DNA of 64,000 nt, taken from NCBI GenBank assembly GCA_027625915.1, contig JANTQA010000032.1, positions 4,588,001-4,652,000 on the forward strand, given 5' to 3'. The notes under the pieces were generated by a model. It was given only the letters and a program-made list of their open reading frames with translations, was not told where the DNA came from and did no database searches. Shown here in pieces: positions 24,770 to 36,374 of the stretch; positions within the stretch are counted from its first letter, which is position 1; every line of letters begins with the position of its first letter. Origin of the DNA: Anaeramoeba flamelloides. Its lineage: Eukaryota > Metamonada > Anaeramoebidae. The translations under genes and the position numbers were made by a program.

Positions 24770-26177
24770 TTTTATTATTTGAAAAATTATATATTATAGG
24801 AACCTTACTGACAAGAAGGATTTTTTGAGTACCACCAGATATTGAAACTTGGAAACATAAATATCATTAATTACTATATTTTATGAAAAGAACAAGAACC
24901 CAAAGTAGTTCAGAGTTGGATCTTTCTTTTTTCATAGTTTTTGAAAATTTGATAAATCCTTAAATTTTTGGTTTTATTCCAATCTGTAGTTTGGATCTTG
25001 AAATTTTTTGAGATGTATTTAGTGAAATTAATCAATTAACAAGCCAAAAATGATAACAGAGTAGGTGTGAATTTGAATTAAATATCTTTTTTTGAAATAG
25101 CAAAAGAAAAAAAAATAACATTTTCAAATAAACCTGTTATAAGCAAGAATGAAAAAAAAATTCACAATAAAATTTTATTTGAGAAGATTTCTTTATTCTT
25201 TATATTCTTAATTTTTTTTTTAGGAAATAATATATGATCTTGAATTCAAAACTCCATTCTTGTTAATTGGATTTATACCAAATCTTTTTTTAGCTATTTG
25301 TTTTCAAAATTCTTTATTCAAATATTTTTATCGAAACAAAACCAAAATAAAGAATACTATTTGAAAAAGTAAAATAGAGGAGTTGAATTCTTGGAATCAA
25401 AAAACAGTTAGATAAATTGTACAACAAAAAACCAATTAAAATATGAAAAAAATTTCCATCAGAATTCAAAATAATTGTAAGTTTTCAATTTAATCAAAAA
25501 TAAATAATTATCAAATCAAAAAATTCATCTGTTAAATCTATATATCTGAAGAAGAAGAATTTAAAAAATATCTGAATTCTCTTACAAATCTAAATTAGAA
25601 GCATTAAACCCAAAGTGAATTCAAATTACTTTCGAGAATTCTTTCGAAATAAAAAGTAATTTTTTCTCAATAATTTTATGAACAAAAGTATTTTGATGAA
25701 TAATGAGAAATAAAACTGAGTAAAGAATAAGTAATTGTTTCAAATATCTGTAACAAGATTAAAAAAAGCATATATATTTTTTAATAATTTACTCTCTATC
25801 AATTTTTTAATTGTTTTGATTTTTATTTTTTAATTGGTATATAAATAGATTGTTCTAGGATACATTCGCCTCTATATTTATTTATTTATTTTAAAATTAG
25901 TTAAGGAAACTATATACAGTCAGTTTCACTTTTAAGGCACAAACTTTCAACGAAATTTAAGGCACAAAAAATTCTCAAATTAAGGCACAAAATTTGGAAT
26001 TTTTTTTTTTACAATTTATTTTTACTAGAATTTGAATTTTGTGATTTAATTTGAGATTTTTTTGTGCCTTAAATTTCGTTGAAAGTTTGTGCCTTAAAAG
26101 TGAAACTGACGGTAATGATTCAATTTGGAACAAATAATGTTAATCAAAATTGGTAAAATATAAATACACCCTTAAGG
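24770..26177. mobile_element. Dispersed repeat family K, copy 2, with nested MITE
   Basis: Matches 1995-3235 and 62340-63095 along most of its length and ends with TTGGTAAAATATAAATACAC like copy 1. A 196-base family B element interrupts it at 25917, so the K insertion is older than that B insertion. Confidence 0.6.
25917..26112. mobile_element. Palindromic MITE family B, copy 4 (196 bp)
   Basis: Starts CAGTCAGTTTCACTTTTAAG with TA flanks on both sides. The arms are nearly identical apart from a GACGG end. Each arm shows three regularly spaced TTAAGGCACAAA boxes. It is inserted in family K copy 2. Confidence 0.9.
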
Positions 26178-26234
26178 GTATCATCAATATCAATGCGTTT
26201 TCAGTTAATTGGTTAATAAATATTTTTGATTATT

Positions 26235-27464
26235 AGGGGTTTTGATGATAACATATATTATCATGATATTAACAATAAAATCGCAATAATATTAAAAAAA
26301 TCGCGATTAGTCCAACTTTATCGCGAAAAATCATAGAATCGCGATAAACAACATTATCGCGATATTCACATTATTATTTTCATTTAATTTTTAAAAAAAA
26401 TCTCTTGACTTTTACAAAGCCTTGATACTTTTACAACACTTTCCCCTTTAATAATGCCAGAAAGTGTTTTTAAGGGTTATGAACTGTCTTCAAGTGTTTG
26501 AAAGTTTTGAAAGACAGAAAACTTTTATAAAGGGAATGAGTTTGGTTTGTTGTGGAAAAAAAATTTATTCTTTTCATTTTTTTTTTAACAAAATATAAAA
26601 TCTCAAACAAATTTTATGATCAAACTAATAATTACCCATTTCAACAATAGACTTGAATATAAATTATGTGTGTTTTCTTAAAATGGAGTTGTTACCTTCA
26701 CAATTTTAAATAGCCAAAAAGAATAAAGAATAATTTTCCTTCTTATTGGTGATCTATCAAACAAAAACCTCTATTATTCTAATTGTGTTTTCTGCCAAAT
26801 ACAAAGATATGAGTAGAAAAAGAAGAAGAAGACAAGAATTGTATAAAAAATCTCAATAATTGGTGATCATCTGGCAAGTATGTTGTGAAATCTTTTGAAG
26901 AGTTATCCAACTCCTTTTAGCTTTCTGAGAAAAAATGAAAATATTGTAACCCAAGAAAACATTCTTTAAAGAACAGATTAAGGGTTGGTTGTTTTAGAAG
27001 CTAATTATTCAAAGCAATTTCCAACACCACCATTAACTGAAAAAATATTTATTTCTCTTTAGTTCTTATTGTTGTTGATCTAAAAGGATCGATCGGTTTG
27101 TCAACCAAATAAAATGAAAACACAACAAAACACTTTGATCTGATCCTTGATTGGATCAAGTATCTTTTTTGTTGTTTTTTCAAAGAATGACTTTTTGTCA
27201 CCTAATCTATATTTTGATCAAAAAAAATTTTTTATTCAAAATATTTCTTAATTAGCCCAAAAACTCATCAACTATTATATCGCGATTAAAAAGTAATCGC
27301 AATATTTTGGCATTTATCACGATTTTTTAATAATTATCGCGATTTTATAGAATATCGCGATTTGTTATATTATCACGATAATATTGAATTATCGCGATTT
27401 GATGAAAATTATTGCGATTTTTGTAACTTTATCATGAATTATAGCATGTTATTATCAAAACCTC

Positions 27465-27465
<1 letters not shown>
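26235..27465. mobile_element. TIR element family G with ATCGCGAT arrays (1231 bp)
   Basis: The ends are AGGGGTTTTGATGATAACA and the complement of AGAGGTTTTGATAATAACA, with ATT on both outer flanks. Just inside each end lies an array of the palindromic box ATCGCGAT and one-base variants: about five boxes at 26280-26370 and about eight at 27278-27422. CG dinucleotides are otherwise scarce here, so the arrays stand out strongly. The middle (26400-27240) is non-coding, with a TTGATCYGATCCTTGATTGG hairpin near 27140. The layout matches non-autonomous DNA transposons whose subterminal repeats bind a transposase supplied elsewhere. A decayed inverted copy is at about 59815-60600. Confidence 0.8.

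Positions 27466-27526
<61 letters not shown>
27466..27526. repeat. (TA)n microsatellite
   Basis: About thirty TA units directly abutting the right end of the family G element. It is either the original target or an expansion after insertion. Confidence 0.9.
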
Positions 27527-27530
<4 letters not shown>

Positions 27531-28280
27531 AACTTAGAGTACTAAATCTTCATAATGATTCAATAAAAGTTATCAAAAAAAATAACTTTACCATTTTGGA
27601 GTAATTAATGAATATTTTTAAAAGAATTCATTTTTGATGTATCACATAACTATGTTCAGAAAATCAATTTGTCTACCAAATACATATCTTTTAATATAAA
27701 ACGAAGAAAATAATATTCATGAAAAATTTTCAATTTTTAATATTTTGTTAAATTTCATTTGTTGTAAATATAATGGTTTTTATAATATATTTCTGATTTC
27801 TAAAAATAATTTTTATCCGAATATTATTTTAATTATTTTCTTTTTCAGACAAAGTGAATCTTTTAGCAGGTAATCTATATCTAAAGACTATTTTTGAGTA
27901 AGGTATTTTTAATCCTGCAGTCTGGATATTGATAATCCAACTTTTAAATTGATCTTGAAATTTATACTTTTTTTATTTAAATGTGATGTTTATTTTATTA
28001 AGAAACGAATAATATTTTTATTTTATGAGATCATGTAACAATACTGTTTTACCTATTGATTTTTTTGAGACATTTGAATCAATGAAACATTATTTTCCTT
28101 TTCCTTCAATCGCAACATAGTTGTGTTTTAAACTTATGTTCTAGAAGTTAATTAGTGAAAATGTTCATTGTTATTTTTCTTGTCAGAAATTATTATTTAG
28201 GCACTTCTTATTGAAGGATTAGGGTAACTGAAAAACAAAAAAAAAAAAAAAAAAAAAAATGTGGCAAAGGTAGATATAAA

Positions 28281-28911
28281 CACCATTGCAAAGTTTGTGA
28301 CTCACCTGAAATAATAAATTGAATATATAAAAATATTTCCTTTAGTTCTCAAGAAAAAGAATAATTAATCTGATCAATAATTCATTTTTGAATGATTCAA
28401 TATATAAAAACCTGATATTTTAAAAATTAAAATAAAAATAAAACATAAAACAAAAAAAAAGTGAGTTAAAACTTTTGAAATGAAGTAAAACGGTTTTTTA
28501 TAACTGAACTTTCGCTGAAAAAAAGTTAACTACAAAGATTTTTTGATAATAATTAAATACATTTTAAAAGACATTATATCATCAAAATTTTCGTGTGATT
28601 ATTTATCTTTTCGAAGATCTCTTTTTTTTTTCCACATGATCTTTGGCAAATGAAAATGCAAAAAAAAAACAAAAAAAAGAAAGAAAAACAAAAAAATAAA
28701 AAATTGAAAAAGCAAAACAAAAATAAATATCAAAAAAAAAAAACAAAAGAAAAAGAAAAAAAAGAAAAAGTAAAGCTAAAATTTACAAAAGAACAAAGAA
28801 AACACGATTCTGATCCAAAAATTTGAAAATATTTTTTTCATAAGAATACATAATAAAACCCCCAAAGTAACTTCCATTAACATTATAAAGTGAATCAAAA
28901 TTTTTAAAATA
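28281..28911. mobile_element. TIR element family C, copy 2 (inverted)
   Basis: Inverted relative of 14653-15206. It begins TTGCAAAGTTTGTGACTCAC and ends with CATTATAAAGTGAATC and a TTTTTAAAAT tail. The interior is a long A/K-rich tract with AAAAACAAAA repeats, the complement of the T/C tract of the other copies. Confidence 0.7.
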
Positions 28912-30077
28912 TAGTATAGTTCATTTTTTTATAATAAAAATAAATTTTGATACTTTTTCCTTGGAATATTTGAGAAGAAGAATATTAAATAATAAATCAA
29001 ACTTACACGAAATTTTTGTGATTTTTTTTGAGAATATTTTAAAGGGTTGACATCACTTCTGTTAATAGAAGGTAATGTTATATATTCTTAGTTTTCATGC
29101 ACCGTTTATTTTATTCCAGATATCTACTGATTTACACATTACACAGAATATACAAGACAAAATAACAAGATTTTTTTTGAATTTGAATCTAAAAAAGTTC
29201 ATGTTTTTTTCTTTTAATCCAATATTTTAACTGTTTTTGTATTAATTTTTATTTTTTATTTATATAAACTTTTATTTACATATAGGAGCATGGAAATGGG
29301 AAAAAAATATCTGGTATGTGGTTACATTTCGGTTCCTTGAGTCTCAATTATTTTATCTGTAACTCACTTTATTTTTTATGGATAGGATATTTATTAAAAA
29401 ATTAGTTTCTCATTTTGTTTTTTTATCTCAACTCGATTGTTGACTTTGAACATCTTCCATTTGTTACGAATTGACACAAAAAGGAAATAATATGTTTTCC
29501 CATTTCTGCAACAGTGGGTATATCTTGCTTCATTCTTTAATCAAATATTTAAATAATAAAGATATTAATTCTTTTCAATTATCCACAAATATTCAATTTT
29601 TTTAAAAAAATATTAATCTATGAAAAAAATTCTAAAAATAAGTTTTATCTAATTGCTCTCACACTTGATATTCTTTCAAGAAAATGATCAAATATATTTC
29701 AAAAAATAATTCGATATTTGCAATAAACACAATTCTCAAATCACAATTCAACACCTAATACATAAAAACCCGATTTTATCAAGCATTAATAGACTAATAT
29801 TTTGTTGTTAAATGTTTTTTTATTTCTAGAGGATTTTTTATATAAAGTCTTTTTAGATAATTTCTTCATTTTGGATTGATTGTACCATCGAACAAGGAGT
29901 TATTTATTTATATAATATACTGTGAAAAAACCCAAAATTATATAAAAAGAATATTACCTCCAAAAATTTGAATAATTCATAAAAAAGTTTATTGTATAGT
30001 TTTATTGAAAATTAAAAATTAAAAAAATTAAAAATTGGTTTCGATTTTGGCCATAGTAATAAATTTGGAACCTTCTG

Positions 30078-30137
30078 TAATAATAATAATAATAATAATC
30101 ATAATCATAATCATAATAATAATAATAATAATAATAA
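30078..30137. repeat. (AAT)n microsatellite
   Basis: AAT units with a few AATC variants just downstream of the RIC1 stop codon. A chance plus-strand frame reading poly-Ile crosses it and is not a gene. Confidence 0.9.
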
Positions 30138-30181
30138 TGATGGTGATAATAATAATAAATTCTTTATCTTATTTCCCCTTT

Positions 30182-32959
30182 CTATTTTTTTTTAGGAGTT
30201 TTATATTGGTCTTCAATAATTTTCCAACGTGGATCATTTATGGATTGTATTATTACTTGAAATGGTAATAACAATTCAGGCTCTTGTTTTAAGACATAAT
30301 TAATTTTTAATTTATCCTGAAGTAATAAAGCAAAAAGTATTGTTCTTTTATAATCTTTAAATTTGAGGAAAATCTTATAAAAGTATTCAATTTCTTGAAT
30401 TATTTTGGAGATCTCATTTTTCGCTTTTTTGGTTTCAAATTTTCTTTTTTCCAATTGTAAATGTACCTTTTGCTTTGAAAGCTGGAAAATATTTGTTGTA
30501 TTTATAATAATTGAAACTTGATTGCCAATTACTTTATTTGTTCGCATGGAAACTCGTTTTTTTGGGCTGGGTGCCATATTTCTCAATTTATCATTTTTTA
30601 ATTCATTTTCAAAATCATATTCAATTGCACCTAACATTTTTTCATAAGATTGAAGATCTTGAAATTGGTTTGTCAGTTGAATAAAAATTTTTGATAATTT
30701 CTTTGTTTTTAATTTGATAATATTTATGTGTTCTTGAATAAAATTTGAGAAATTGATATTACAAATTAATGAAAATCTAAATGCGTTTCTGATCTCATTC
30801 CATTCTAATAACAGTAATAAATAATTTTCAATTTTATTTTGTATAATTTCTAAAGTAGTTTCATATTTTAGTTTTGTCTTTTGATTTTTAATTATATAAT
30901 TATTTTGTTTTAAATGTTCAAAAATGATATCTTCTCTAGATTTGTCAAGAAATTTTGTTTGAGAATAGGGGTATAATTTTTTGAAACTTTCCGTTGAAAT
31001 GATATCTTTAACCATGTTTTTTTTTTCATCATAAGTTTCTTCTAAATTTTGGTTTTTTGTTTTAATTTTATTTCCTTTGATAGATGAATTTGTTATTTTT
31101 TTAGTATCTCTCAAATTATCATTTTCTTCGTTATTATTATTTTCATTTTTATTTTTTATATTATTTTCTGGTTTTTCGTCTTTTTTATTGCTATCACTTT
31201 CCTTCTCTTCCAATTCTTCATTATTATTATTTTTATTATTTATTTCTTTTTGTTTCTCATTTTTATTTTCTTTTTTTTCGACCTCATTATTTTTATTTTT
31301 GTCATCTTCGTTTTTATTTTTTATATTTTTTTCTTCATTGTTATCATTGTTGTTATCATTTTTCTTCTTTTCTAATTCTTCATTATTTTTGTTTTTATTA
31401 TTTATTTCTTTTTGATTCTCATTTTTATTTTCTTTTTTTTCGACCTCATTATTTTTATTTTCGTCATCTTCATTTTTATTTTTTTCTTCATATTTTTCTT
31501 CATTTTTATTATTTTGTGGTTTTTCTTCTTTTTTATTGCTATCATTTTCCTTCTCTTCCAATTCTTCATTATTATTATTATTATTATTTATTTCTTTTTG
31601 TTTCTCATTTTTATTTACTTTTTTTTCGACCTCATTATTTTTATTTTCGTCATCTTCGTTTTCATTTTTTTCTTCATTGTTATTATTGTCTTTATCATTT
31701 TTCTTCTCTTCCATTTCTTCATTATTTTTGTTTTTATTATTTATTTCTTTTTGATTCTCATTTTTCTTTTCTTTTTTTTCGAAATCATTATTTTTATTTT
31801 TGTCATCTTCGTTTTCATTTTTTTCTTTCTTTTTTTCTTCATTTTTATTATTGTTGTTGTCATTTTTCTTCTTTTCTAATTCTTCATTATTTTTGTTTTT
31901 ATTATTTATTTCTTTTTGTTTCTCATTTTTATTTTCTTTTTTTTCGACCTCATTATTTTCATTTTTGTCATCTTCGTTTTTATTTTTTTCTTCATTGTTA
32001 TCATTGTTGTTATCATTTTTCTTCTTTTCTAATTCTTCATTATTTTTGTTTTTATTATTTATTTCTTTTTGATTCTCATTTTTATTTTCTTTTTTTTCGA
32101 CCTCATTATTTTTATTTTTGTCATCTTCGTTTTCATTTTTTTCTTCATTGTTATTATTGTTGTTATCATTTTCCTTCTTTTCTAATTCTCCATTATCTTT
32201 GTCAATATTATTCTGATTATTGTCAATTCTATTGTCTTCAAGTAAACTTTCTTTTTCCTTTTCATTCTTTTCTCCATTGTTGTTAAGATTTTTTTCTTGT
32301 TGAATCATACCAAGTGTGTTATTTAACATGCGTGATAACGCATTGACAATGTGATATTTTTCTTGGGATATCGCTAATTGAATTAATAAAATACCTATTT
32401 CGCAATATTTTTCAATATTGGAAAGAACTTTAATTATTGGAAAGAAATTGGATGCGATTTCAATTTTTTTTTCTTCAATGAGATTTAAAATGATTTCTGT
32501 TGGATTTCCAACCAATTTAAATAAATTTTTCCACAATGAAGGTTCAATTTTTCTGGCACAATTTGTGATAATTTGGAAAAACTGTGGTAATTTTTTAAAA
32601 ACTATAATTGCATTTGATAAAATTTCATTTTCTTTATTTTCTAAGAGATTTGATAAAAGTAATTCTAAACTCCATATTAAATGTGGAGAATCTGAATTTT
32701 TTTGACAAACACTCTCTGCAATATTTAATAGATTCATAGAAATTAAATATTTCAAATATTCGGGTAAATATGGGAATATGACTGTTTCAAAGTCATAAAA
32801 TGGTAATGGGCTATTAGGAATTTTTATTGTTTTTTGAACTATACCATATATTAGTGATGATTTTTGACAAATTGAAATAGGATGGGTTTCATAATTAAAG
32901 TTATTTATTCGAATAAATTCAAATTTATGATTATTATCATCCTTTTTTCCCAAGTTTAA

Positions 32960-32998
<39 letters not shown>

Positions 32999-33133
32999 AT
33001 TGTTGTTATTATTTAACGATGATAAATATTGTTGATAGAAATTTTTTGAATTTGCAAGAAAAAGAAATTTTAGTGATTCCTTTGAAAAAAAGCAAAAAGT
33101 TTTTTGGCAAAATTTCTTTAATTGTTTATTATC

Positions 33134-33165
<32 letters not shown>

Positions 33166-35458
33166 TATCTTTATTGTTGTACTTGTCATTATAATTATTA
33201 TGAATGTAATAATTATCTTGCTTGCTGTGTTGATGGTTTAATATTAAAGCAAAATCAATTTGAGAAATAATTTTTATTTCTTTTTCTAAATTTAAAATTG
33301 GAGCAATATATAAATTTTGTTTGTTTGAAAATCTTAATAAAAAAATTTCGTTGAGATCAAAATTCTCAATTTTGCTTTTCTTGTTTTTTTCATTGCCATT
33401 TGTAACAAAATTATTAATTGCATTCTTCTTTTGAGGGATGATTAATTGTATTTGTAAAGTAGATTTCAAAAAATTCGAAAAATCTATTGTTTTTAAATGC
33501 TCAAAGCTATATTGGTTATATAAAGATTCTGAATCATTGAATTGGCCTTTGCCTTCAATTTTATAAATGATCAATTTGCCAAAAAAGGTTAATATATAGA
33601 TAAAGGGGTAAGTGAATTGGAAAAATGAAATTGAATTTTCTTTAATTGGCCATTTCCCACGTTTTTTTTCAAAAATTAATTCATTGGCAGAGAAAGCTAA
33701 AATTTCAAATTTTTTTTTCGCAACAATTTTATTTAGAACAATGATCAAGTTGCCATGGACTCCAAGTGCGTACGCCCTAATTTTGTTTTCTTGGTTTTGG
33801 TCGCCAAACAATTTCCATTTCCCTAAACGCGGGTTATAAACGGTAAAACCGCGTGTGCCGGCTGCTGCAATTACCCCGTTTGGGAGATCATGTGCCATTA
33901 TTCGCAATGGCCATCTTAGGTTGATGTAATTTAAAGGTATTTTCAATAATACCCATTTTTTATTTAGCACGGGGGATTGCAGTGGTGACGTGGAAAATAG
34001 ATTTTTTTCGGTTTTATAAAATAAAATAAAACTACTACTCCACATTACTACGGAATTTTTAAAATTGTGATTTGAGGAAAATATCCGTGAAGTGCTCGGC
34101 ACACGCCTAATTAATGAGATCTTGGTTAAATTTGAGTCACGATCGCAAACTATAAGTGTGTGATTACAATTTGCAAAGCACAGATCCCAAACACCATTTG
34201 AAAAGGGCTCATTGATTGCATTCAGCGAGTAGTCAATATACTTTGTGGACTTGTTTCCAAAATTCGTAGAAATGGTGGAATTAAAAGTGGCGCTACAATA
34301 GGTCCTTGTCCCATAAATGGAAAAAATACTAACACCCCTTTTGGAATATCCAATTGCAATATTACACTCAATTGAAGACCACTTAATTGAACACACAGAG
34401 CCCAGTAAGGATGTCGGCAATTCCCATTTCTTTTGGGTCAGCGTTTTAATTTCTTTGACTTTGCCCTGTGGTGAAACCTGATAAACTACAACAGTGGACT
34501 CTGAAGTCCCAACTGCTAATAAGTGTTGCTTTGGATTAAATGCAATGCAAGTGGAAATCCCCGAAACAGCTTTTAATTTCTTAATTTGATAAATATCTTT
34601 TTCCAGGTCTAATTCCTTTAAATTTTTATATCTTTCATATTGGATGATGTAACAATCTCCATTCTTTGAAATAAAGCATAACGACTGAAGTTTTGTTGAG
34701 TGCTCTAATTGAATTGGCTTGTAGTTATTAAGCCCTTCTTCCTCTTTTTGTTCTTTATTGTCTTGTTCTTCGTTTTTTTCCTTTATTTCTTTTTTTTCCT
34801 TTTCTTCTGTTTTTTGTACTTTCTTTTTTACTTTTTCCTCTTTTTGTTTTTCTTCTTTTTCTTCTTTTTCTTCTTTTTCTTCTTTTTCTTCTTTTTCTTC
34901 TTTTTCTTCTTTTTCTTCTTTTTCTTCTTTTTCTTCTTTTGGTAATTTATTTTTTAATAATAGAGGTATATTAATTTCGTTAACCACATTTCCGAACTGA
35001 TCTATGATTAAAAGGGTTCCTTTTTCATTTGTAACAAACAATTTGCTACTCATTTTACAAATACTAAGTTTTTGAATTTCGGAATTTGGCAATTCTAAGA
35101 GGTATTGGAAGTGTACTTTGACACACTTTATGGCTTTTCCTTTGAGGCCATTCACAAATAATTTGTCATCCTCAAAAAATGTATTTTGTTTCCTTTGTAA
35201 AAAAAAAAAATACACATTGCGCTCTGACGTTAAAATAATAAACTGTTGCACATTCAGCCAAACTGCATCAATTATTTCACCTGACCACTCGTTTGGTGGC
35301 AACACTTCATTGACCCTTACCAAGATACGATGAAACCACCATAATTCAACAGTGTTTTCACAGACAACTAAAGTGTAATCAGAGAGTGGACATTGCACTA
35401 ATTTTTTGATTGGTTTGTTGGTTGTTTGAACTCTATCTGGTGATCCATAAGAAAACAT
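30182..35458 (-). CDS. RIC1: RIC1 homologue, Rab6/Ypt6 GEF complex subunit
   Basis: RIC1 with RGP1 activates Rab6/Ypt6 on Golgi and endosomal membranes. This is a single 1758-residue exon starting at the Met at 35458. An N-terminal beta-propeller region has RIC1 hallmarks: a G-Y-S-K-R-G-V-S-I-F-S-I-Y-G-T-R segment around residue 380, an N-L-R-W-P-L-R-I segment followed by AAGTRGFTVYNPRLGKWKLF near residues 515-550, and a C-terminal RIC1 domain at about 880-1060 with LPQFFQ..NCARKxEPSLWKxLF..VGNP. Low-complexity insertions inflate it: (EEK)n at about residues 172-241, Asn/Asp runs near 750-835, and an N/K/E repeat block at about 1060-1440. Residues about 1445-1758 are Leu/Lys/Ile-rich and not recognised. 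Human and yeast RIC1 are about 1000-1400 residues, so the excess is mainly the insertions. It reads TAG as its stop. Confidence 0.92.
31200..32165 (-). repeat. Coding tandem repeat in RIC1 (about six 50-residue units)
   Basis: Imperfect units of about 153-187 bases, each encoding a block ending in a variant of NNEVEKKENKNE. The landmark occurs near 31277, 31440, 31627, 31785, 31945 and 32098. All lengths keep the frame. The strand-asymmetric composition makes long false frames on the plus strand. Confidence 0.85.
34855..34941 (-). repeat. (TTC TTT)n hexamer run coding (EEK)n in RIC1
   Basis: Perfect or near-perfect nine-base TTCTTTTTC units on the plus strand give about ten EEK repeats in RIC1 at residues about 172-201, continuing as an impure K/E run to about residue 241. 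Confidence 0.9.
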
Positions 35459-35909
35459 TTATTTGTTTTTTTTTTGAAAGAAAAGAAATTTAAGAAAGAC
35501 TTTTTGAGTCAAAATAGAAAAATCAAAAAATGATTAAGCACAAGAAAATACAAAGTAATGGATTTTGGGCTACTTTGTCTAAGTATTTTTGAAATAGTAT
35601 TTGGTTTTTAAATATATCTTTTGAAATTTTATCATTCTTTTAAATTCGCCAAATTTTTTACCGCTTGATTTGGGATTGACTTAGAATTACTTTTTTTTTC
35701 GTTGTCTTTAAACAACTTTACACACGTTTTGTTACATTTTTTTTTAAAAAATAATTTAACTGTTTCCAATACTATTACTCTATTAAAAGGATTAGTTGAA
35801 ATGAGATTTCAAAAAGAAATCCTTTATGAATCATTTGTAATAATTAAAAGGTGTTGAATTTTTAGTCAACCTTATTATCGAATTATTGCTGTTTTCTAAA
35901 CTCAATTTA

Positions 35910-36374
35910 CTGTTGAGAGAAAAATGTTAGACACGGAAAAATAGTTGGACACCTTTTTTAATTGGAAACATTAGTAAAATTGAAAATCAAATCCTATTGA
36001 TAACTAGGCGAATTTTATATAAATCCAGGTTTAAATATGTTACAAGTTCATTAATTTGTGGTGTGTGTAGAATACTCATTTGAATGGTTGATAACTAAAG
36101 TAGATCATGCTATTTTAACAAAAATCCAAGTTTTAGTAAAGTTTACTATTAATTCTGAAAATTGTAATTTTTCAACTTGCTTTTGATTATAAGAAATAGG
36201 GTTTTGAAAAAGTAAAATTACATTAATTGTTATTCTAATAAGTAGATTATTGTTATTTTCTTTAGTTATTTCACAAACGAAAGAAATTGAAACCTAATTT
36301 TAGTTTCTATTAATGTTCAAAATTAAATTTGCTATCCAACTATTTTTCTATGTCCAACATTTTTCTCTCAACAG
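35910..36374. mobile_element. TIR element family H (465 bp) with TTA target duplication
   Basis: Inverted ends of about 40 bases start CTGTTGAGAGAAAAATGTT. They are flanked by TTA on both sides (35907-35909 and 36375-36377), a candidate 3-base target duplication of the kind PIF/Harbinger elements make, although the TIR sequence is not a typical Harbinger end. No coding frame is present. It lies about 450 bases upstream of the RIC1 start. I found only this copy. Confidence 0.75.

Larger units (their letters stand above)
24004..30181. other. Non-coding spacer dense in transposon remnants
   Basis: No gene is supported between the small plus-strand gene and the RIC1 stop. It contains family K copy 2 (24770-26177) with family B copy 4 nested in it, family G copy 1 (26235-27465), a long (TA)n run (27466-27526), family C copy 2 (28281-28911) and an (AAT)n run (30078-30137). 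The segments 24004-24770, 27530-28280 and 28911-30078 show nothing else. Confidence 0.75.

Noticed and set aside
26280-27422. ATCGCGAT arrays considered as a CRISPR-like repeat array
   Set aside because: Repeats are only 8 bases, spacing is irregular, the two clusters are mirror-placed inside inverted ends, and the genome is eukaryotic. Transposon subterminal repeats explain them better.
30035-30268. Plus-strand poly-Ile frame
   Set aside because: It is a translation of the (AAT)n microsatellite overlapping the RIC1 3' end.
31077-32286. Several long plus-strand frames rich in F, L, S and Y
   Set aside because: They are the reverse strand of the K/E/N repeats of RIC1, whose biased codons avoid stops on the other strand. 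The minus strand has clear RIC1 homology on both sides.
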